DNA from: SW-6-46-9 sp964452185 | GTDB taxonomy: Bacteria > Patescibacteriota > Minisyncoccia > Phycocordibacterales > SW-6-46-9 | NCBI GenBank assembly: GCA_964452185.1 | Contig: CAYVKO010000003.1 | Coordinates: 1 to 51,821, forward strand | DNA: 51,821 bases | Direction of reading: 5' to 3' | Part shown: positions 48,167-51,821 of the stretch, piece by piece | Layout of the letters: every line of letters begins with the position of its first letter | Numbering within the stretch: position 1 is the first letter of the stretch | Translations under genes and position numbers: made by a program | The notes under the pieces: generated by a model | Seen by the model: the letters and a program-made list of their open reading frames with translations, nothing else | The model's database searches: none | Told to the model about the DNA's origin: nothing

Positions 48167-49159
48167 TTATTTCAATGTACTGCTACTGGTTCGGGCTGAG
48201 GATACTATTGCCGCTAACACCTCATTCATTGTTGCTCCAACCGCCTGTGCGGAATCATGCAGAAGTGAATGACGATCAAGGCGGGGATAGGCTTTGACGT
48301 TCAGGATGTGGTTTTCTCCGGTTGTGGTTTGAAGTATGTCGACTCGCCCCACACTGCATAAGCTTCCGGCGGTAAACGTTTGTGCCGCTGCTTGTTCGAT
48401 TGCTTGGGTGTTTTCGGGAGTTGCTATAACCACTTTATTTTCTTCTTTGGTTAAATCGCTTGCATTGGCGGCAGGATGATCGTACTTAATCTCATGAACG
48501 GGAAATGTGTACGGAGTTTGATTTCGGAACCGCTCTAAAACCAGTACTGAAAAAACTCGACCAGTCTTGGCCGGAGATACATAAACTGTTGATCTCTTTG
48601 AAAATACTGATCGCAGAACGGAAACGAGTTCATCTTCTGAGCGAGCCACTATTTTATTGGCAGAGAATGAATCCGGGAGCGGCTCTATCACGACCGGATA
48701 CGTGATTTCTTTAAGAACGGCTGTATACACCGCATCATCTGCTTTCGTCCCTTCTCTGGTAAGTCGCCAGTGTGGAATGACGTCTAAATTCTGCCGGCGT
48801 AAAATGCGTCGTTTTGTATGAGTGGTTGTAACACTCTTGTGTGTTGCATGAGAGCTTCCGGTGTGTCGAGCTCCATGTTTTCTGCATAACCGCTGAAAGT
48901 GACCGGCTGTATCCCCATGAAGTGCGTTAAATACTAAAGCGTTTGACTGAAGTATTCGGTGGATAGACACCTTTTTTCCTTTATATTCGAAACTTCCAGA
49001 ACTTTGTAAATGTATATCAAAAACCTTGTTTTCTTTTCGTAGAGAGTGGTATACATTTGCTCCCGAACGCATGGAGTATTCACGATGAGGTTGTTGTGTA
49101 CCGCCTCGGACAACTACTATGCTGTCATCTGTGGTAAAAATCGCTTTCATTACTGTCAT
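48167..49159 (-). CDS. D-Ala-D-Ala-ligase-like ATP-grasp protein, probably inactive
   Basis: The overall plan follows Ddl: an N-terminal Rossmann part with VVRGG and REYSMRSG, then FNALHGDTAGHFQRLCRKHGARHTGSS (Ddl has HGxxGEDGxxQxxLE, YTGS), an ATP-grasp region (about 120-260) and ENHILNVKAYPRLDRHSLL at the end. In Ddl this last segment is LEVNTxPGxTxxS, where the Glu and Asn bind magnesium; here they read Asn and Lys. The glutamate of GEDG is also missing. A ligase role is therefore doubtful. The start could be the second Met, nine bases downstream. Confidence 0.7.
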   Translation of the reverse strand: MTVMKAIFTTDDSIVVVRGGTQQPHREYSMRSGANVYHSLRKENKVFDIHLQSSGSFEYKGKKVSIHRILQSNALVFNALHGDTAGHFQRLCRKHGARHTGSSHATHKSVTTTHTKRRILRRQNLDVIPHWRLTREGTKADDAVYTAVLKEITYPVVIEPLPDSFSANKIVARSEDELVSVLRSVFSKRSTVYVSPAKTGRVFSVLVLERFRNQTPYTFPVHEIKYDHPAANASDLTKEENKVVIATPENTQAIEQAAAQTFTAGSLCSVGRVDILQTTTGENHILNVKAYPRLDRHSLLHDSAQAVGATMNEVLAAIVSSARTSSSTLK

Positions 49160-49190
49160 TATATCAAAGTTTGCTCTTCCACTCCGTGAG

Positions 49191-49219
49191 TTGACATAGG
49201 CGTTTTTTAGTAGTATTAT
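49191..49219 (+). promoter_or_regulatory. Near-consensus sigma70 promoter of the envelope-protein pair
   Basis: TTGACA (49191-49196), exactly 17 bases, TATTAT (49214-49219). The leader of about 39 bases ends with GAGGA four bases before the ATG at 49265, one of the few Shine-Dalgarno-like sequences in the window. Confidence 0.75.
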
Positions 49220-49264
49220 CTCTCACAGACTTCGATATCTTTTCCAGTAAAATATGAGGAACTT

Positions 49265-50452
49265 ATGGGCAAACCTTTCGTTGTTTGGCTACTCGCTATA
49301 CTTCTCATCAGCATTGCAGCTTTTCCAGAAGCGACAGAAGCGCAAAAGCAGAGAGTGCAGCTTAGTCCGGACACCGCCCGGTTTCGTATTTCTGCAGAAG
49401 AGATGGAAACCGGCAGTCCGTTTGTGGACAAAGCGTTTGAGCGCAGGTTGGATTACCTGTTTGAAAACGCTATCCCAGATCGGTTTGAAACGAACCCTAA
49501 AAATCTTCACTTTATAGTGTTGGGTAAAACCAATTCCGAGAAGTGGAATGCGGCTTTAAGAGCTGACAGCCGTTGGGGAGTCTTGGATAGTTTCAACAGA
49601 GCTGCTATTCATAATGCCTCCAACGAACAAAAGAACGACTTGCTCGAACGGTTTTTGGAGATTCAGCGTGCCATGTCCGTTAAGTCCTGGATGGTAAAGC
49701 AGGGGTATGCTGAACCAGCTAGGATCCAGACCGGTATTTATGGTGCTGTGGACGAGGCGGAAAGCGGTACGGTAAGTAAGACGGTTGACATAGTTGTCAT
49801 TCGTCGCAACTCCACTTCCGCCTCTAATCTCTTGGCAGACCTTCCTGCATTCGAGGATCTTCAAGACCGGCAAGAAGATCAAGATTCTGCAATACGAGAG
49901 AACCGAGATGAGATCAACAAGAACCGAGATGCGGTTAATGAGAATAGATCAGATATTGAATCGCTCGAAAGAGAGGTAGACCAACTTGATCTACTGCTTG
50001 GCGCTCTCGGCTCTCGTAATGACTTAGGAAACCTTGTCGGAGGTCATGTAGGGCTTCGCCTTAACAACGTACGACTCTTTCATCATGTGGATGCTTCTGC
50101 ATCTTATATGACGGAACCGACAACTTCGGGAAGTATCAAGCTTCCGCAGGTTGGCATGACGGACATGCGAAGTCATGCTTTTCGTGTGGATCTTGCTTTC
50201 TTCCCTGTTCGTTACGCAGGTCTTGTTGCTGGTGTCCAAAGAACCGAAGAAGTGTTCTTGGATGTAGGGCAGAATGGATCCTCTAAAAAGGCTGGACTTG
50301 CAGGCCTTCGTCTGGAATTACCGATAGGTTGGTTTTCCATTTCGGCTGAAGGACTGTGGGCGCCTGGTGTCTATTCACGCTTCGATCAGCCTGAAGATGA
50401 GACCAGCATGAATAAGTTTCAGGTAGGTCTTCGAATAACGACTGCACTCTAG
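49265..50452 (+). CDS. Secreted protein with OmpA-like middle, coiled coil and beta-barrel-like end
   Basis: A signal peptide (about 1-27, ending ATEAQ) leads to a mature protein. Residues about 70-185 loosely resemble the OmpA/MotB peptidoglycan-binding domain (FIVLGKTN, then RAMSVKSWMVKQGY, AEPARIQTGIYGAVDE and a final VDIVVIRR). A charged coiled coil (about 205-245) with ENRDEINKNRDAVNENR repeats follows. The last about 145 residues alternate polar and hydrophobic residues in strands, such as GGHVGLRLNNV, RVDLAFFPVRYAGLVAGVQ and KFQVGLRITTAL, like a small outer-membrane barrel. This is odd for a CPR cell, which should lack an outer membrane. It probably forms an operon with the lipoprotein gene 39 bases on. 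Confidence 0.65.
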   Translation: MGKPFVVWLLAILLISIAAFPEATEAQKQRVQLSPDTARFRISAEEMETGSPFVDKAFERRLDYLFENAIPDRFETNPKNLHFIVLGKTNSEKWNAALRADSRWGVLDSFNRAAIHNASNEQKNDLLERFLEIQRAMSVKSWMVKQGYAEPARIQTGIYGAVDEAESGTVSKTVDIVVIRRNSTSASNLLADLPAFEDLQDRQEDQDSAIRENRDEINKNRDAVNENRSDIESLEREVDQLDLLLGALGSRNDLGNLVGGHVGLRLNNVRLFHHVDASASYMTEPTTSGSIKLPQVGMTDMRSHAFRVDLAFFPVRYAGLVAGVQRTEEVFLDVGQNGSSKKAGLAGLRLELPIGWFSISAEGLWAPGVYSRFDQPEDETSMNKFQVGLRITTAL

Positions 50453-50491
50453 ACTCTAGCGTTTTCTTCCCTCAATCTGACTAGATTGATC

Positions 50492-51821
50492 ATGCAAAGA
50501 AAAACTGCACCACCCCTCTTAATCATCTTTCTCACATTCATTCTTGCCGCTTGCGGAGAAAACATGATGACTTCTGAGTACGATCCACCTCCGGAGGTAG
50601 TTCCGGAAAAAGTACTCCTGGAAGCTAAGGCGTACGAGGGACCGACCGGTAAGTCCATTCCGGCCACCTTGGAGCTGGGCAGTCAGATGTATCAGCTTCC
50701 TGCTGATACCATGATTGCCTCCAATGATTCCACAAAGTTCACGGCCAACGCTCACAAGGCTGGGTATTACTCGAAGACAGTGGAGGTTGGGAGAATAAAT
50801 CGTGATCTACAGCTCAACTTCGCGCTGGATAGAACTCCGGATCTTCAGAAAATCATTGATGAAATTCGGGATCTAAAGGTGTACTACCCAAAGCCTGAGT
50901 GCCGGGTGAGTCAGACGACGTTTGTCGAGACACCCGCCACCGTGAGCTTCTCGGTAACACAAGCTGTTGCCGAAAACAACAAGATCAAGGAAGCTGGAGT
51001 CATTTTGCCAAACGGTGCTCGTGAATCGTTTGGTGATGACGGTGAGGTAACATACACCCTCAAAGAGGATGGAGAGAGGCAGTTCAGCTGTTATGCGCAG
51101 TCTGAAGACGTTGAAGAGTCTTATCCAATCACTGTTTCTGTGAACGAATCTCTGGAGATTATTAGAGAGAACACAGAAACCTTGATCGAGAATGACTCTG
51201 TTCTGATTGAAAGAACGGAAAAGATCCTCAACCGTCAGATTGCTCCGGTGCCGGTCATCACCGTACTCTCGAAAGATGAAGATGGTGACCCAACCAGCAC
51301 CTTCTATAAAGAAGGTGCGACCTGGAAGCTCTCAGCCCGAAACTCCTTTACCAAGGATGATGCAGGCATCGAGAAGTTCCGCTGGTCAGTCAATGGGGAT
51401 ATTAGATCCGGAAAAGAGATTGAGATTCCCATTCGGCAAAAACTCACGACTGTGCACTTGACGGCAGTCGGGGAAAACGGACTCACCGAAACAATTTCGC
51501 AGTCTGCTGTTTTGCAGCAGGACTCGACGCGCAAGATTGTCGAGGAGGTTGTAGAGGGGGTGATAGACACTACCCGTGTCTATCCCCTCCCTATTGCTGA
51601 TCTGCATGTGAAAAAACCTGTGGCCAAGATAGGCAAGTCCGTGCCGTATGAAGGAGTCTGTAAATCCCTTGCGGAAGAGCATGGGGTTTACATTGAAGGT
51701 TGCCGGCTTTGGATAACAGGCCATGGCAGTACCTCGACCTCAGGGTCTGTATCCTTTGATACCCCCGGGGTTAAGACCTTCAGGCTTACAGCCGTTGACA
51801 CAAAAGGTCAGCGGTCGATAA
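50492..51821 (+). CDS. Lipoprotein with PKD-like repeats, truncated by the window end
   Basis: An open frame of 443 codons runs from ATG at 50492 to the end of the window without a stop. The N-terminus is a lipoprotein signal with lipobox FILAACGEN (Cys21). The mature part contains several beta-rich, Ig/PKD-like segments: about 32-105 (carboxypeptidase-like repeat), 125-225, 255-345 (KFRWSVNGD ... VHLTAVGENG) and 375-443 (FDTPGVKTFRLTAVDTKGQ), with a short coiled coil at about 228-250. Such proteins are usually surface-exposed and bind polymers or other cells. It follows the beta-barrel-like gene on the same strand. Confidence 0.75.
   Translation, partial: MQRKTAPPLLIIFLTFILAACGENMMTSEYDPPPEVVPEKVLLEAKAYEGPTGKSIPATLELGSQMYQLPADTMIASNDSTKFTANAHKAGYYSKTVEVGRINRDLQLNFALDRTPDLQKIIDEIRDLKVYYPKPECRVSQTTFVETPATVSFSVTQAVAENNKIKEAGVILPNGARESFGDDGEVTYTLKEDGERQFSCYAQSEDVEESYPITVSVNESLEIIRENTETLIENDSVLIERTEKILNRQIAPVPVITVLSKDEDGDPTSTFYKEGATWKLSARNSFTKDDAGIEKFRWSVNGDIRSGKEIEIPIRQKLTTVHLTAVGENGLTETISQSAVLQQDSTRKIVEEVVEGVIDTTRVYPLPIADLHVKKPVAKIGKSVPYEGVCKSLAEEHGVYIEGCRLWITGHGSTSTSGSVSFDTPGVKTFRLTAVDTKGQRSI

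Overview
The window looks like a chromosomal segment of a Candidate Phyla Radiation (Patescibacteria) bacterium, probably of the Paceibacteria/Parcubacteria side. This is inferred from the proteins: an alanyl-tRNA synthetase without its C-terminal domain, a threonyl-tRNA synthetase without TGS, NusB fused to a Nudix domain, an L32 without zinc cysteines, a short SMC without a recognisable hinge, a PilM-like/baseplate-J-like pair, a DUF5679-type protein, very tight gene packing and no biosynthetic pathways. Many proteins carry strongly acidic tails (DnaK, GrpE, S16, KhpA, the RpoA linker), which may reflect a saline habitat. Nearly all stops are TAA or TAG, and TGA is rare but is not recoded.

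Layout. 1-6250: a minus-strand operon with its own promoter encodes a PlsC-like acyltransferase, a SAM methyltransferase, a LuxI/FeeM-like N-acyltransferase, a membrane histidine kinase and an RND/MMPL exporter broken by one in-frame TAA. 6300-14370: infA-rpmJ-rpsM-rpsK-rpsD-rpoA-rplQ-rplM-rpsI continues into grpE-dnaK-dnaJ and ends at a good terminator. 14380-18700: a baseplate-J-like membrane protein, a PilM-like ATPase and alaS. 19085-22736: M16 peptidase, M3 oligopeptidase and uracil-DNA glycosylase. 23037-27435: repair and modification genes (pcm, an MGMT-like protein, a PD-(D/E)XK nuclease, an ATP-cone/restriction-endonuclease fusion, mnmA, trmD). 28092-37954: khpA, rpsP, rnr, a LOG protein, smc, rnc, nusB-nudix, rpmF, a Nudix hydrolase and rnhB. 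38045-43109: dnaE and thrS. 43113-48166: small membrane proteins, a glutamine amidotransferase, two tRNA-Ala genes, tRNA debris, trhO, a cupin and a free-standing RNA-polymerase alpha-CTD-like protein. 48167-51821: a degenerate D-Ala-D-Ala-ligase-like protein, then behind a near-consensus promoter a secreted OmpA/beta-barrel-like protein and a lipoprotein that runs off the window.

How it fits together. Most of the segment is core information processing (translation, transcription, replication, RNA decay, repair). Several genes have an extended -10 box (TGnTAnnnT) only about 6-12 bases before the start codon and no Shine-Dalgarno sequence, so leaderless mRNAs look common. The accessory parts of greatest interest are the acyl-lipid synthesis/sensing/export operon at 116-6250, the envelope pair at 49191-51821 and the tRNA-Ala 3'-end duplication near 44551. 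No gene-free stretch exceeds 300 bases. I saw no rRNA, CRISPR array, transposase or replication origin.
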